This document shows positions 1 through 8,175 of a stretch of DNA of 64,000 nt, piece after piece (the stretch's first letter is position 1; each line of letters starts with the position of its first letter). The notes beneath the pieces were generated by a model. It did not search any database. It saw only the letters and a program-made list of their open reading frames with translations, and was not told the origin of the DNA. Made by a program: the position numbers and the translations under genes. Origin of the DNA: DATAOG01 sp963757395 (lineage in GTDB: Bacteria; Pseudomonadota; Alphaproteobacteria; Geminicoccales; Geminicoccaceae); contig CAVWRK010000012.1 in NCBI GenBank assembly GCA_963757395.1, forward strand, positions 1 to 64,000. Direction: 5' to 3'.

Positions 1-111
1 TCGCCGCCGTCGGCGGTCGTGACCTTGAAGCCGTGCAGCCCGAGGTAGTCCTCGGACCCCCTCGCACAGCTCCGGATCGTCGTCGACCACGACAATGTGC
101 GGCTTGGCCAT
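1..111 (-). pseudogene. response regulator receiver, N-terminal fragment cut by the window edge
   Basis: Reading leftwards from an ATG at 109-111, the protein begins MAKPHIVVVDDDPELCE, the classic start of a receiver domain with its acidic pair. The expected continuation (RDYLGLHGFKVTTADGG) is only reached after a one-base shift near position 60, where one extra base follows the Val-Arg codons. The rest lies outside the window, so domain architecture and output are unknown. The first 17 residues are convincing for the CheY-like fold. Whether the gene is truly broken depends on the single extra base. Confidence 0.6.
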
Positions 112-581
112 CTCCGATGTCGTACCCCGTGGCCTTCGGGCGCCCCCCTGCGCCCGGCCGGAACGTAGGGCGAACTCTAACCCAGCGCCGGCGGCTGGCC
201 AAGCGTGTCGTGCCGCCTTGCTGCCCGCCGGGCGGCGACGTACAAGGGCTGACGGCGATGGAGGAGGCACCAGGATGGAGCCGCCAGCGGCCGACGCTCT
301 GGCGGCAGTCGACCGGTGGGATGGCACGAGGTGCTGGCGGCCGCCTCGCGATCGGTCATCGGCTGGTTCTCCTAGGCATCGAGGAAGCCCCCGCCGCTGT
401 AGCTGCCGAGCAAGCTCGTCTCGACCTGGAGCGTCTCCGGATCGCAGGCGAACAGGCTCCAGAGGACGACGTTGGGCAGGACCGGCATCTCGCAGTCGCC
501 CGCGAAGCCTTCGAGCTGCGCGGCTCGGCGACGTGGTGTGGCCGCGCTCGGCGGCCACGCCGTGGATCTCATGCTTTAGCG
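112..581. other. 470 bp without a convincing gene
   Basis: Open frames exist on both strands but none has a clear start with a ribosome binding site. A minus-strand stretch at 372-540 reads plausibly as protein (QLEGFAGDCEMPVLPNV, then SLLGSYSGGGFLDA and a stop) and may be the 3' end of a decayed gene of the neighbouring mobile element. I could not assign it to a family. Confidence 0.3.
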
Positions 582-815
582 TCACTCGCTCGACTTCCCG
601 TCACGGGCCGCCGCCATGAAGCCATCGGCCTCACCGAGGATGGCGATCGTCGGTTTACAAGCGGCGACATCGGCATCCTGTGGGGGGCCGAACAGGTCGG
701 CGCCGGGCTTGGTGAGACGCAACCGCCCGCGCGCGGTGATGACGGTGGTCCAGCCTCGCTCGTTGGCGAAGTCGCCAGCGCCCACCAGGGCGACATGTGA
801 ACGCTGCTCATCCCC
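582..815 (-). pseudogene. hypothetical protein remnant of the mobile element
   Basis: One minus-strand frame reads as a coherent short protein (VALVGAGDFANERGWTTV, KPGADLFGPPQD, GEADGFMAA) and ends at a stop at 582. A start in the same frame is missing. An ATG overlapping the stop of the upstream Cys-rich gene lies in another frame, so a frameshift near 790-800 is likely. No family was recognised. Position and orientation suggest it was the last gene of the integrative element's minus-strand operon. Confidence 0.3.
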
Positions 816-1180
816 AGTCCCCTCGTTGCTGCTGCAGCCACTCGTGGCCGTGCTCATCGCACCACGCGAACCATCGGACCCCCACGCGCGGGCAGGGAGG
901 TCGCAGCCGGGCTCGGCACAGGAAGCTGCGATCCTTGGCGACCGCTCTCTCCATCGGGCCGGCGCCGACCACGAGCCACTGCACCTTGAACCCAGCGTCC
1001 GGCCGCTCGCACGTCCGGCAGCGCCAAGGCCGCCGCGCTCGATGCCAGAACACGGTATCCCGCAGGCTGGAACGGCCCAGGCACCTGATGCTGGTGCGCC
1101 CGGTAGGCGGCCAGGTCGATTAGATAGTCCCCCACCGAGCGCGGCGTCCGCTCGCTGCAACCTTGCCAAGCGACGCGCAT
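808..1180 (-). pseudogene. hypothetical Cys-rich (zinc-ribbon-like) protein, frameshifted
   Basis: Starting at an ATG at 1178-1180 the frame reads MRVAWQGCSERTP and DYLIDLAAYRAHQHQVPG. After a one-base shift near 1050 it continues VFWHRARRPWRCRTCERP, KVQWLVVGAGPMERAV and WFAWCDEHGHEWLQQQRG to a stop at 808. The CxxC pair and later Cys/His residues look like a small zinc-binding fold. It lies downstream of the DUF3987 gene in the same orientation, separated by the GTCGCAC repeat cluster. Function unknown. The shift is inferred from protein continuity only. Confidence 0.4.
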
Positions 1181-1194
1181 CTCGCCCTCGGGCC

Positions 1195-1411
1195 GTGCGA
1201 CACGTGCGACGGGCTGGCCAACCCCGCGGGCTGCCTTGGATTGCGTGTCGCCAAGGGCTGTCGCACGCCCGTGCGACACGTGCGACATTTCACGGGTGCC
1301 GCTTGTAATGGCGTCGCACGTGTCGCACGCATGTCGCACGAAGCGATGCGACGCTGTGTCTAAGGGTTTCCGCGGCGTTGAGGGGTCTGTCGCACGTGTC
1401 GCACGTCGCAC
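1195..1411. repeat. cluster of GTCGCAC / GTGCGAC repeats
   Basis: A 15-16 bp unit made of two GTCGCAC heptamers joined by GT occurs four times: 1195-1210 and 1271-1286 in one orientation, 1313-1328 and 1389-1404 in the other. Additional single heptamers lie at 1333-1339 and 1405-1411. The cluster occupies the non-coding gap downstream of the DUF3987 gene of an integrative element. Such clustered direct and inverted short repeats resemble iterons or a regulator/replication-protein binding array, but no binding protein is known here. Confidence 0.7.
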
Positions 1412-1473
1412 GGGCTCGCGCGCGGCGCCCGAGTGCGGCTTCTGGAAGTCGAGCCAGCGGTCGAGCGCGCCCA

Positions 1474-3036
1474 TCAGGTCAGCCCGAACTGCTTCGCGAA
1501 GCTCCTGGCCTTGGGGTGCAGGCGGTAGAGGTCGATCCCCTGCGCCGTCTCCTCGGTCAGCCAATACTTGTCGACCAGCAGCCCGATGGCCTTGGACCTG
1601 AGCCCGCCGTCGCGCCGCAGGTCCCTCGGCGCGCCGCGCTGGATGTCGCGCGGTCCGAACAGGTCGGCCTTGCCGCCGAGCATCCACTTGAGCAGGGCGA
1701 CCGCCGCCTCGGTTTCCTTGTCCTGCCTGGCCAAGCCGAAGACGCGTTGGGCCTCGTAGAGGTGCCAGGCGCCGAGCGCCGTGCCGGCCCGCATGTGTTC
1801 GGCGCCGACCGCGCCGGCCGGGCCATGATCGAAGACGTGGAACAGGCAGGCGATCCGGGCCGCGTTGTCGGCGACTTTGGCGGCCACGTCGCACACGTCC
1901 GCGAAATCACCCTCGGCGGCCAGCTCACGCTCGACGTCGTCGTGGAACTGCCGCCAGAGCTCGAACGCATCAGGCGCCAGCGGCAACGGCTCGACGTGGA
2001 GCTGGTAGACGGTCCGCCCGCGCTCGTCCTCGGGGAACTCCGGCTCGATCGACGCGAGCTCGACCAAGCGGGCCTGGAACGCCGCCATGGCGGGCGTGCC
2101 CGGCGCCGGCGCCCTGTACAGCCGCGTGCCCATGGTCGACGCCGGCCAGGCGAGCAGGAACCGCGCGAAGAGCCCCATGCCCCGGACCGCGCCGCCGGCG
2201 AGGTGCGCCAGGTGCTTGAACACCAGCGGCTGCACCATGATCGCGCAGGTGACCCGGACGCCGCGGAGTTCGCAGCTTTCGGCGCGCGCGCGCCGGCGCC
2301 GGTAGGGCTGGCCGTCCCAAAAGCAGTTGAGCAGCGCGATCGTCGCCATGGCGGTCTCATCGCGCATGGCGTGGCCGCCGGCGACGATGCCGCCCTCATT
2401 GCTCCAGACACTCGCGCTCGGCCATCCGGCCGCCAGGTCGAGCGCCAGACGCTCCGAGGTGCTGTCGCTGTGGAACATGATCCGCTCGGGCGGGGCCACC
2501 GGCTCCGCCATGTCCAGGTCCTCGAGCGCGCGCGTGATCGCGTCCACGCCCTTGTCGGTCGTGCCCTTGGTGCCCTTGCGCGCCTCCTTGAGCCTGGCGT
2601 CGAGCGCGTCGCGCTTGTGCTTGAAATCCAGCATGGCCACTCGGTGCTTGATCGCCGCCTCGGTGGCCTGGGCCCGCTTGTCGTCTTCGAGCTCGCGGAG
2701 GCCCGCGGTGAACGTGCGGTCCGAGCTGGTCTTGCGCTCGCCGGAGATCGCGACGGTCAACGTGTTCAGCGAGACCGGGCCGACCAGCTCGGGGCCGCGC
2801 TCGACGTCGGCGAGGTGCTGCGCCGCCAGCGAGAGGGCCGCCATCGCCGAGGTCGCGACCATCGCAAGCGGCTGCTGCCCATAAGCCTGGTACTCGACCG
2901 CCGCCGCGCGCATCAGCTCGGGCAGAGCGTCGATCGGGTATGGCCTCGCTTCGGGCATGTCGCCCGTCAGCGGCTCCGGGTCCATCTCGGCCGGGTCGTC
3001 GAACTCCTCGGTCACGTCCTCGAAGGCTGCCGTCAT
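1474..3036 (-). CDS. DUF3987 (YfjI-like) mobile-element protein
   Basis: The 520-residue protein matches the DUF3987 family found in prophages and integrative elements, usually next to a primase and thought to act in element replication. The conserved GERKTSSD segment near residue 100 resembles the P-loop-like signature of the family. A helical charged stretch (about 115-165) precedes the ATPase-like core with VWSNEGGIVAGGHAM near 215. Its ATG overlaps the stop of the Toprim gene by four bases (ATGA at 3033-3036), so translation is probably coupled. The reading frame is intact, unlike several neighbours. The exact biochemical role is not established for the family. Confidence 0.85.
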   Translation of the reverse strand: MTAAFEDVTEEFDDPAEMDPEPLTGDMPEARPYPIDALPELMRAAAVEYQAYGQQPLAMVATSAMAALSLAAQHLADVERGPELVGPVSLNTLTVAISGERKTSSDRTFTAGLRELEDDKRAQATEAAIKHRVAMLDFKHKRDALDARLKEARKGTKGTTDKGVDAITRALEDLDMAEPVAPPERIMFHSDSTSERLALDLAAGWPSASVWSNEGGIVAGGHAMRDETAMATIALLNCFWDGQPYRRRRARAESCELRGVRVTCAIMVQPLVFKHLAHLAGGAVRGMGLFARFLLAWPASTMGTRLYRAPAPGTPAMAAFQARLVELASIEPEFPEDERGRTVYQLHVEPLPLAPDAFELWRQFHDDVERELAAEGDFADVCDVAAKVADNAARIACLFHVFDHGPAGAVGAEHMRAGTALGAWHLYEAQRVFGLARQDKETEAAVALLKWMLGGKADLFGPRDIQRGAPRDLRRDGGLRSKAIGLLVDKYWLTEETAQGIDLYRLHPKARSFAKQFGLT

Positions 3037-3974
3037 GGCTCGGTCCTCATCACGAGGTCGTTCACGTCGCCGGCGCGCGGCCGGACCATGCGGACGCGGA
3101 CGCCGGCGGCCTTCCAGCGCCGAGCGCAGATCACCGCCGCCCGCTCGCCGGCCTGGTCACGGTCGACCGCGATCGTGAGGGTGCGCGGCGGCACGACCGG
3201 CACCGGCAACTCGGCGAGGTTGCCGGCGGTCAGGGTCGCCCAGATCGCCATCTGGCCAGCGTGGGCGAGCGACAGCGCGCTCTCGATGCCCTCGGCAACG
3301 CCGAGGTCGGCCGGGCCGAGGGCGCCCACCTCGACGAAGTGCTCGGTCAGGCGGGCCACGCCTTTCGCCGGCAGCCCTTTGGCGAACAGGCGCGCCGGCT
3401 CGACCGGCGCCTTGCCGGAGCCGTCCTGCGCCAGGAAGGTCGTGTGAAATGTGCGCCCACGCATGAGCGGGCCGCCGACCACCAGCGCCATCAGCGCCGG
3501 CCAGTGGGTCCCGGTAGGCGGATGCAGGGCGGCGTCGACCGCCCGGAGCGCGCTACCGCGGGGCGGGACCACACAGCGCCGGCCCTCCAGGTAGCGTAGT
3601 GCGACCGGGTGGTCTGCGACATCGACCGCCTGATAGAGCCAGAGCTTGCGCAGAGGCTCGTAGAGCGGCAGGCGCTCGCCCTCGGCCGCCAGATCCTCCT
3701 GCAACGACATAGGGGCGCGCGCCGCCGCTGGGCGCTGCCAGCACGCCGGTCGCTCGCAACCGAGGCGCGCCATCTCGACCACCGCGGCGAACAGCCGGCG
3801 CTGGTCGCAGCCAGCATGGCAGTGCACCAGCAACCGCCCGCACTTGATCGTGATGGTGCAACTGCTCGCGTTGTAGCCGCAGAGCGGGCAGGCCACCGAG
3901 ATCGAGGTTGCGCCCGGCTTTACGTTGGCGCTCCGATCGAAGGCGCGAGCGATCGCGGCGAGGTCCAGGGTCAT
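3033..3974 (-). CDS. zinc-finger/Toprim primase-like protein
   Basis: The protein (313 residues from the ATG at 3972-3974) has an N-terminal zinc-binding segment (ACPLCGY near 27, then CGRLLVHCHAGCD) of the phage-primase type. Its C-terminal Toprim domain has the Glu motif in LGVAEGIESALSLAH and the acidic motif in TIAVDRDQAGERA. An in-frame ATG 63 bases upstream exists, but its extra residues (Arg/Gly-rich) look non-native, so the internal start is preferred. It probably makes primers or opens DNA for the integrative element and is co-translated with the DUF3987 protein through an ATGA overlap. Confidence 0.85.
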   Translation of the reverse strand: MTLDLAAIARAFDRSANVKPGATSISVACPLCGYNASSCTITIKCGRLLVHCHAGCDQRRLFAAVVEMARLGCERPACWQRPAAARAPMSLQEDLAAEGERLPLYEPLRKLWLYQAVDVADHPVALRYLEGRRCVVPPRGSALRAVDAALHPPTGTHWPALMALVVGGPLMRGRTFHTTFLAQDGSGKAPVEPARLFAKGLPAKGVARLTEHFVEVGALGPADLGVAEGIESALSLAHAGQMAIWATLTAGNLAELPVPVVPPRTLTIAVDRDQAGERAAVICARRWKAAGVRVRMVRPRAGDVNDLVMRTEP

Positions 3975-4125
3975 GGGACGGCCCCGCGATGCCGCGCGTC
4001 GTTCCCAGCCCGCACCCCGCGAGCCGGATGGGGACAACCCCGGGCCTTGCTGCCGATTGCCAGGGCGAACAGCACTGTGTGTGCGGTGCTGGTGCGCAGC
4101 TGGGCGACATGGTCAGGCTCGCCGG

Positions 4126-4554
4126 TCATGGCGCGCCCTCCCGCTCGGTGCGGCGGCCCCGCTGCTTGAGGCGGGCTCGAGCATGTTTCTCGGCGCTCTT
4201 TGCTGAGGAGCGACCGACAACTGGGCGGATGCGATCCGTATCGAGGCGCGTTGGCCTCGCCTGGGTTCGGTTCGTGCAGGCATCAGAAGCCGGAGCCCTG
4301 CCGGCTCCTGCAGCCTTCGGCGCGAAATCAAGGCTATCTTGGCTGGCAGGATTTGCGGCGGCCTCGATCAGCGCTCGGATATCTTCGACCCGCCACGCGG
4401 TGATGCGGGGTCCCAGCTTGACGGGCTTGGGGTAGCGGCCAGACCGGATCCCTTCCCACCAAGTCGATTTGCTCACTGGGATCGGCCTACCCGGGCCGAT
4501 GATGGAGGGCAACCGGACGAACCCGGTCTCCGGAAGGAACGTGTTGTTCGACAT
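4126..4554 (-). CDS. AlpA-family DNA-binding regulator
   Basis: A 142-residue protein whose first 65 residues match the AlpA/Prophage CP4-57 excisionase-like winged helix: MSNNTFLPETGFVRLPSI, then the recognition segment KSTWWEGIRSGRYPKPVKLG and ITAWRVEDIRALIE. The C-terminal half is basic and low in complexity. AlpA proteins switch on integrase/excision genes of P4-type elements. The gene sits between the integrase side and the primase module. An 18-bp perfect palindrome begins ten bases upstream of its ATG, which suggests autoregulation. Confidence 0.85.
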   Translation of the reverse strand: MSNNTFLPETGFVRLPSIIGPGRPIPVSKSTWWEGIRSGRYPKPVKLGPRITAWRVEDIRALIEAAANPASQDSLDFAPKAAGAGRAPASDACTNRTQARPTRLDTDRIRPVVGRSSAKSAEKHARARLKQRGRRTEREGAP

Positions 4555-4563
4555 GGATCGGCT

Positions 4564-4581
4564 CCGTCTTACGTAAGACGG
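4564..4581. promoter_or_regulatory. 18-bp perfect palindrome upstream of alpA-like gene
   Basis: CCGTCTTACGTAAGACGG is a perfect inverted repeat ending 10 bp from the AlpA-type start codon at 4554. A symmetric site at this distance would overlap the ribosome binding region or the promoter, as expected for a self-repressing regulator. Confidence 0.6.
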
Positions 4582-4612
4582 CGCGATCCTGACTTGTCCA
4601 AAAACTGGTGAG

Positions 4613-4644
4613 GCCGAATTCGGCTAGCAGCAAACCGAATTCGG
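4613..4644. promoter_or_regulatory. pair of CCGAATTCGG palindromes 21 bp apart
   Basis: GCCGAATTCGGC (4613-4624) and CCGAATTCGG (4635-4644) have centres 21 bp apart, two helical turns, so a dimeric protein could bind both on one DNA face. They lie in the gap between the AlpA-type gene and the coiled-coil protein that ends at 4708. Confidence 0.55.
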
Positions 4645-4707
4645 GTAAGCGGGCCAGGGCTCGAGCCGCTCCGGCCCCACGTGCTGTTCGCTGCTTCTCA
4701 GCCCATT

Positions 4708-5391
4708 TTATTCTGAGCCGCTGTCCTGTCGTGGCAGAAGCTCCGTCGCCTCCCGCAGCCATTTGCGGACAGTATCGGGATCGAGGAGAAGCCCTAACTG
4801 GGCGAGATCACTGCAGATATCTCCTATCGCTTCATTTCGGGCTGCCACCGGATTATATTTGTATCCCTGGATCGCCATGCCGATAATCAGTTTCATGACA
4901 CTATCCCGTTCTCTCGTCCCTAACGATTTGGGTGCGGTCTGTTGCATTTGTTCTTCCAGGCCGTTAATTCGGAGAAGAAGAGCATCCTGGCTTTGGGTCA
5001 AAACCGCTATTTCTCGTTCTTTCTCGTGGTATCGTTTTTCTAGATTTTCGTAACCGCTTTGCCAGTCCGCTATCTTGTGGCCATACAGCAAGACTTGGGT
5101 TTCGAGCTCATGAGGATAGTCGATCTTGTTACGTTGTGCCCACGCCAAGAAAACTCCAGGTGATACATAGGCAGTTAGTTGCTTAGCATGTACAGCTCTA
5201 TTTGCTAGATCACAAATCTTATCATATTCTCCGGCAAATGGTTGAATGCGACGTCGCCCTTTTATCATACTTCTTTGCACAATTTCGGGATCTTCTCCAA
5301 ATAATAAGGCCACAGCCTCTGGAATCCCTCCAATAAACAGCCTTGCTCCAGTGCGCAAAATCCGCTCTGCCGTAGACAGCTTCTGGGTCAT
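4708..5391 (-). CDS. hypothetical coiled-coil protein of mobile elements
   Basis: The 227-residue protein is intact and clearly lower in GC than its surroundings. A central heptad-rich segment (about residues 105-155, KRYHEKEREIAVLTQSQD) predicts a coiled coil. The C-terminus (KLIIGMAIQGYKYNP, DICSDLAQLGLLLDPDTVRKWL) matches a small C-terminal module common in uncharacterised proteobacterial mobile-element proteins, possibly nucleic-acid binding. Its ATG overlaps the integrase stop by four bases, so the two genes are translationally coupled. No function is assigned. Confidence 0.8.
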   Translation of the reverse strand: MTQKLSTAERILRTGARLFIGGIPEAVALLFGEDPEIVQRSMIKGRRRIQPFAGEYDKICDLANRAVHAKQLTAYVSPGVFLAWAQRNKIDYPHELETQVLLYGHKIADWQSGYENLEKRYHEKEREIAVLTQSQDALLLRINGLEEQMQQTAPKSLGTRERDSVMKLIIGMAIQGYKYNPVAARNEAIGDICSDLAQLGLLLDPDTVRKWLREATELLPRQDSGSE

Positions 5392-6622
5392 GCATAGTTA
5401 CTTTGCCGTTCTGCTTTCTTGGTGACGCGAATCGGGACCACGTCCGCTGGTGCGGAGCTTGCGAACCTCGCCCACGCCGTCATGAGGTCGCGTCGCTTGT
5501 CAAACAGGTCGCCCCGCCGGTAGGCGGCCTCTGTCTTGTTCGTCACGCTGTGGCCGAGGGCCAGCTCGCACACCTCGCGGGGGAAGCTGGTCTGCTCGGA
5601 TGCCCAGTCCCGGAACGAGCTGCGGAACCCGTGCGCCGTCACGTTGAGGCCCATGCGCCGCAGCGTCATCAGGAGGGCCATGTTCGACAGCGGCTTGCCC
5701 GCTGACCGACCTGGGAAGACGTACTCGCTGCCGCACGATAGCTCCCGGGCATCGGCCAAAATCTCCAGGCAGCGCCTCGACAGCGGGACCCTGTGCCGCC
5801 GTGCGGTCTTCGTGCGTTCGGGCGGGATCGTCCAGGTCTCGCCGTCGAGGTCGATCTCGTTCCACCTCGCCGCAAGCGCTTCGCTGGTGCGCGTCGCAGT
5901 GAGCACCACGAACTCAAGGCCAGCCGCGCGGACCAGCTGATGTCGACCTCATCCAGCGCCGCGACGAAGCCAGGCACCTCCGCGTAGGGGAGGGCCGCGT
6001 GGTGGGCCTTGCGGTCCGGCTGCTTGGGCAGTCCCTTGGCAACGCCCGCGACCGGGTTCTCACCGTCGCGAAAACCCGCGGCCTTCGCCCAGTCGAGGAT
6101 GGTACCTATCCGCTGGCGGACCCGCCGCGCGGTCTCAGGCTTGGTGAGCCAGATGGGCGCGAGCACCCTGAGGATGTCCGGGGTCTCAATCTGATCGACC
6201 CGCCGGCCAGCGATCGTCGGGAAGACATACTGGGCCAGCGTGCTGAACCACTGCGCTGCGTGCTTCGCGTTCCTCCACGCTACCGAGTGCTCGCCGTGCA
6301 CCGACCGCGCCGCCTCCTCGAAGGTCGGGATCAGCCGCCGGTGCCTCCGGCGCTCCGCCAGCGGGTCGCCGCCGTTCCGCGCCAGCTTCCGGAACGCCAG
6401 CGCCTGTTCCCGGGCCTCGGCCAGCGAAACCAAACGCAACCCGCCGAGCCCGACGTCTCGGCGCTTGCCGCGGACAACGGTGCGCAAGACCCACCGCTTC
6501 GCACCCGACGGGTCGACCACAAGGTAGAGGCCGTTGCCGTCGGCGTAGCGGCCGGGCTCGGCGACCGCCCTGACGCGAACCGCCGAGAGCGCCTTGTCCG
6601 GGTGCTGGCCTCTGGGCTTCAT
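5388..6622 (-). pseudogene. P4-type tyrosine integrase with one frameshift
   Basis: The restored product is about 410 residues. It has an N-terminal DUF4102-like arm domain (ADGNGLYLVVDPSGAKRWVL), a core-binding domain, and a catalytic domain with the first Arg in TATRTSEALAARW, HGFRSSFRDWAS (HxxR) and LGHSVTNKTEAAYRRG supplying His and the Tyr nucleophile. The frame breaks near 5915-5930, where one base appears to be missing in the Ala-Leu-Glu-Phe segment. Everything else is conserved, so this is either a fresh inactivation or a sequencing error. It defines the element at about 0.8-6.7 kb. Such integrases normally lie with their start facing the attachment site, here 6.6-7.0 kb, although no tRNA was found there. 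Confidence 0.8.
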
Positions 6623-6626
6623 CGCT

Positions 6627-6661
6627 CATCCCACATTTCAGCCAACAAACTATGTGGGATG
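6627..6661. promoter_or_regulatory. 10-bp inverted repeat directly upstream of the integrase
   Basis: CATCCCACAT (6627-6636) and ATGTGGGATG (6652-6661) are perfect inverted arms separated by 15 bp and start five bases from the integrase ATG. This could be an integrase arm site, an operator, or part of the attachment region. Confidence 0.5.
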
Positions 6662-7108
6662 TAGCCGGATTGCAAGCGACGAGACCGGACGATGGTCCGC
6701 ACCAACCGGTTGTCATACGTGGCGTTGTTGGCCAGCGCTGGATGCCGACGGACACCCGAACGGCGGACATCCCCTCCGCCAGTCTCCTCAGTCGGGACAT
6801 TCTTTTTGAGCGTACCGCGGATGACGGGAACGGCACAGAATGCGGGCGTTCCGGGCCATGTATCCGAACCACCGAGACCGGCGCGCAGGCCCATTTCGGA
6901 CCGTTCTCCGGCTCTCTCTGCCGCCTGTCTCTGACGCAACCGAACCACGCCCATTTGGTACGTCACAAGGGTGGCCCCGCGCACTTAGTTTCAACGAAGG
7001 ATCAAGCATGATCGATTTCGGGGAGCCCTGTCCTTGGCCGCGGCGAACACGGCTCAGGCCGCCGCCGGGCAACCCTGCCACGATCCACTTTTCTATCAGC
7101 CTGCTGGA
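6662..7108. other. intergenic region, possible attachment-site side of the integrase
   Basis: About 450 bp with only overlapping non-coding frames. I looked for a tRNA 3' end, the usual target of P4-type integrases, on both strands and found none. No promoter with a confident -35/-10 pair was seen. Confidence 0.4.
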
Positions 7109-7765
7109 TTAACGAATTGCCGCGCGAATGATGGCTTTGGAAGGGAGGTTGAAGTCGTCGGCGTGCGCCGACAGGCGGTCAGGAGGCGCCTTGCCATCTC
7201 GCCTGGTCACCACGAAGGCAACTTTCTTTTGCCAGACCTTCTCGAATTCCCAGATCGGCATCGTCCGGTTGCCGTAGGCGGGATCCGCCAGCAGCACCCG
7301 ATTGCCGCGAACACCGCGAAAGACCACAAAATGATCGTAAATATTGAGGTGCACGGGCAAGATCGCCGGGCCGAATTGCACCAGATCCTCGAGCGTCATG
7401 TCACCATAGCCTTCGCCTTCGTAGCCATGCCCATCGGCAAATCGCTTCAGGTCGAGTAACGAGAATCCGAGGTGTTTTTGTACGAGCTTGGAATTGGTGT
7501 TTTCGAGCATCGTCTTGGCGATCGAGCGCTCGGTCAGCCGCTCGCCGTGCTCATAGTCGAGGATGGTCGCGAGCGCCGCGGCGCCGCAGCTGAGATCCCA
7601 CTGCTGCAGCACGACATCCTGGTGCCGCATCTCGAGAAACGAGCGCACGTTCTTGACACCCCGCTGCACGGAATTGCCAGCCCAACCGGACTGGAGCGGG
7701 AGAAGCACGAGCAAGGCACCGGTGATCGCGACACCGAGTGAGCGCGGCAAGCGTCGGATCTGCAT
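7109..7765 (-). CDS. Sec-exported C39-family cysteine peptidase (FapD-like)
   Basis: The start at 7763-7765 has GGAGG five bases upstream and gives a signal peptide (MQIRRLPRSLGVAITGALL, cleavage near SGWAG). The mature part is a lone C39 domain with the catalytic Cys in DLSCGAAALATIL, GFSLLDLKRF, the His in YDHFVVFRGV and the Asp in LLADPAYGNR. C39 peptidases usually form the N-terminus of bacteriocin ABC exporters and cut after double-Gly leaders. A stand-alone periplasmic form is the hallmark of FapD in the Pseudomonas functional-amyloid (Fap) operon. It is the last gene after two small exported proteins, all on the minus strand with gaps of 38 and 78 bp. A FapD-like role is inferred, not shown. 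Confidence 0.85.
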   Translation of the reverse strand: MQIRRLPRSLGVAITGALLVLLPLQSGWAGNSVQRGVKNVRSFLEMRHQDVVLQQWDLSCGAAALATILDYEHGERLTERSIAKTMLENTNSKLVQKHLGFSLLDLKRFADGHGYEGEGYGDMTLEDLVQFGPAILPVHLNIYDHFVVFRGVRGNRVLLADPAYGNRTMPIWEFEKVWQKKVAFVVTRRDGKAPPDRLSAHADDFNLPSKAIIRAAIR

Positions 7766-7843
7766 CATCGCCTCCATCTCGGAGCTGGAAATGAGCGCGC
7801 CCCTGCTGGCCAAACACAGCAGGAGCGCGCTTCGTCGATCGGG

Positions 7844-8137
7844 TTATGGCGTCGGGAAAAACCCGGCGCCCGTGATCCCGATATTGCCGGCGAGTAAGCT
7901 TGAGGTATTTTCCGCGGCTGACAAGCTTCCGAAAGCGGCGACCGCCAGCGCGGTCTGGGGATTGACGAGAACTGTGTTCTGCACACCGGTCGCAATGTTG
8001 GTGTTGATAGCAGGAAACTCGACCAAACCACCCGCCGCGACGCGATCCATCGCTTTGTCGGCGAGCTTGACCGGACCTGCCTGCGCAGTCGACGTCAGGA
8101 GCCCCAGAGCCAGGGCGAGGAAGGCTGCCCGTTTCAT
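7844..8137 (-). CDS. small exported protein with LxDxxMxxVAAGG motif
   Basis: 97 residues with a clear signal peptide (MKRAAFLALALGLLTSTAQA) and a good ribosome binding site (GGGAG, 7-bp spacing). Right after the predicted cleavage site comes KLADKAMDRVAAGG, a motif resembling the leader end of double-Gly peptides. The remainder is rich in Ala, Asn, Gly, Thr and Val (INTNIATGVQNTVLV, GNIGITGAGFF) with no charged clusters or Cys. This composition suits a secreted fibre subunit or a processed peptide. It lies between the other small exported gene and the C39 peptidase, its likely processing enzyme. No named family was recognised. Confidence 0.7.
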   Translation of the reverse strand: MKRAAFLALALGLLTSTAQAGPVKLADKAMDRVAAGGLVEFPAINTNIATGVQNTVLVNPQTALAVAAFGSLSAAENTSSLLAGNIGITGAGFFPTP

Positions 8138-8175
8138 GGCTTTACTCCCTATGTTGGATCAGGTTACGCCGATCC

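Noticed and set aside
1195..1411. GTCGCAC repeats considered as a CRISPR array
   Set aside because: Units are short, occur in both orientations, spacings are irregular and no cas genes are nearby.
1378..3447. Plus-strand open frame of about 690 codons opposite the DUF3987 gene
   Set aside because: Arg/Leu/Val-repetitive shadow; the minus strand carries the recognisable DUF3987 protein with ATGA coupling to the Toprim gene.
6623..7108. Search for a tRNA or tmRNA gene as integrase target
   Set aside because: No acceptor stem, T-loop GTTCRA with matching arms, or anticodon arm could be assembled on either strand. A GGTTCGGAT sequence near 6880 has no cloverleaf context.
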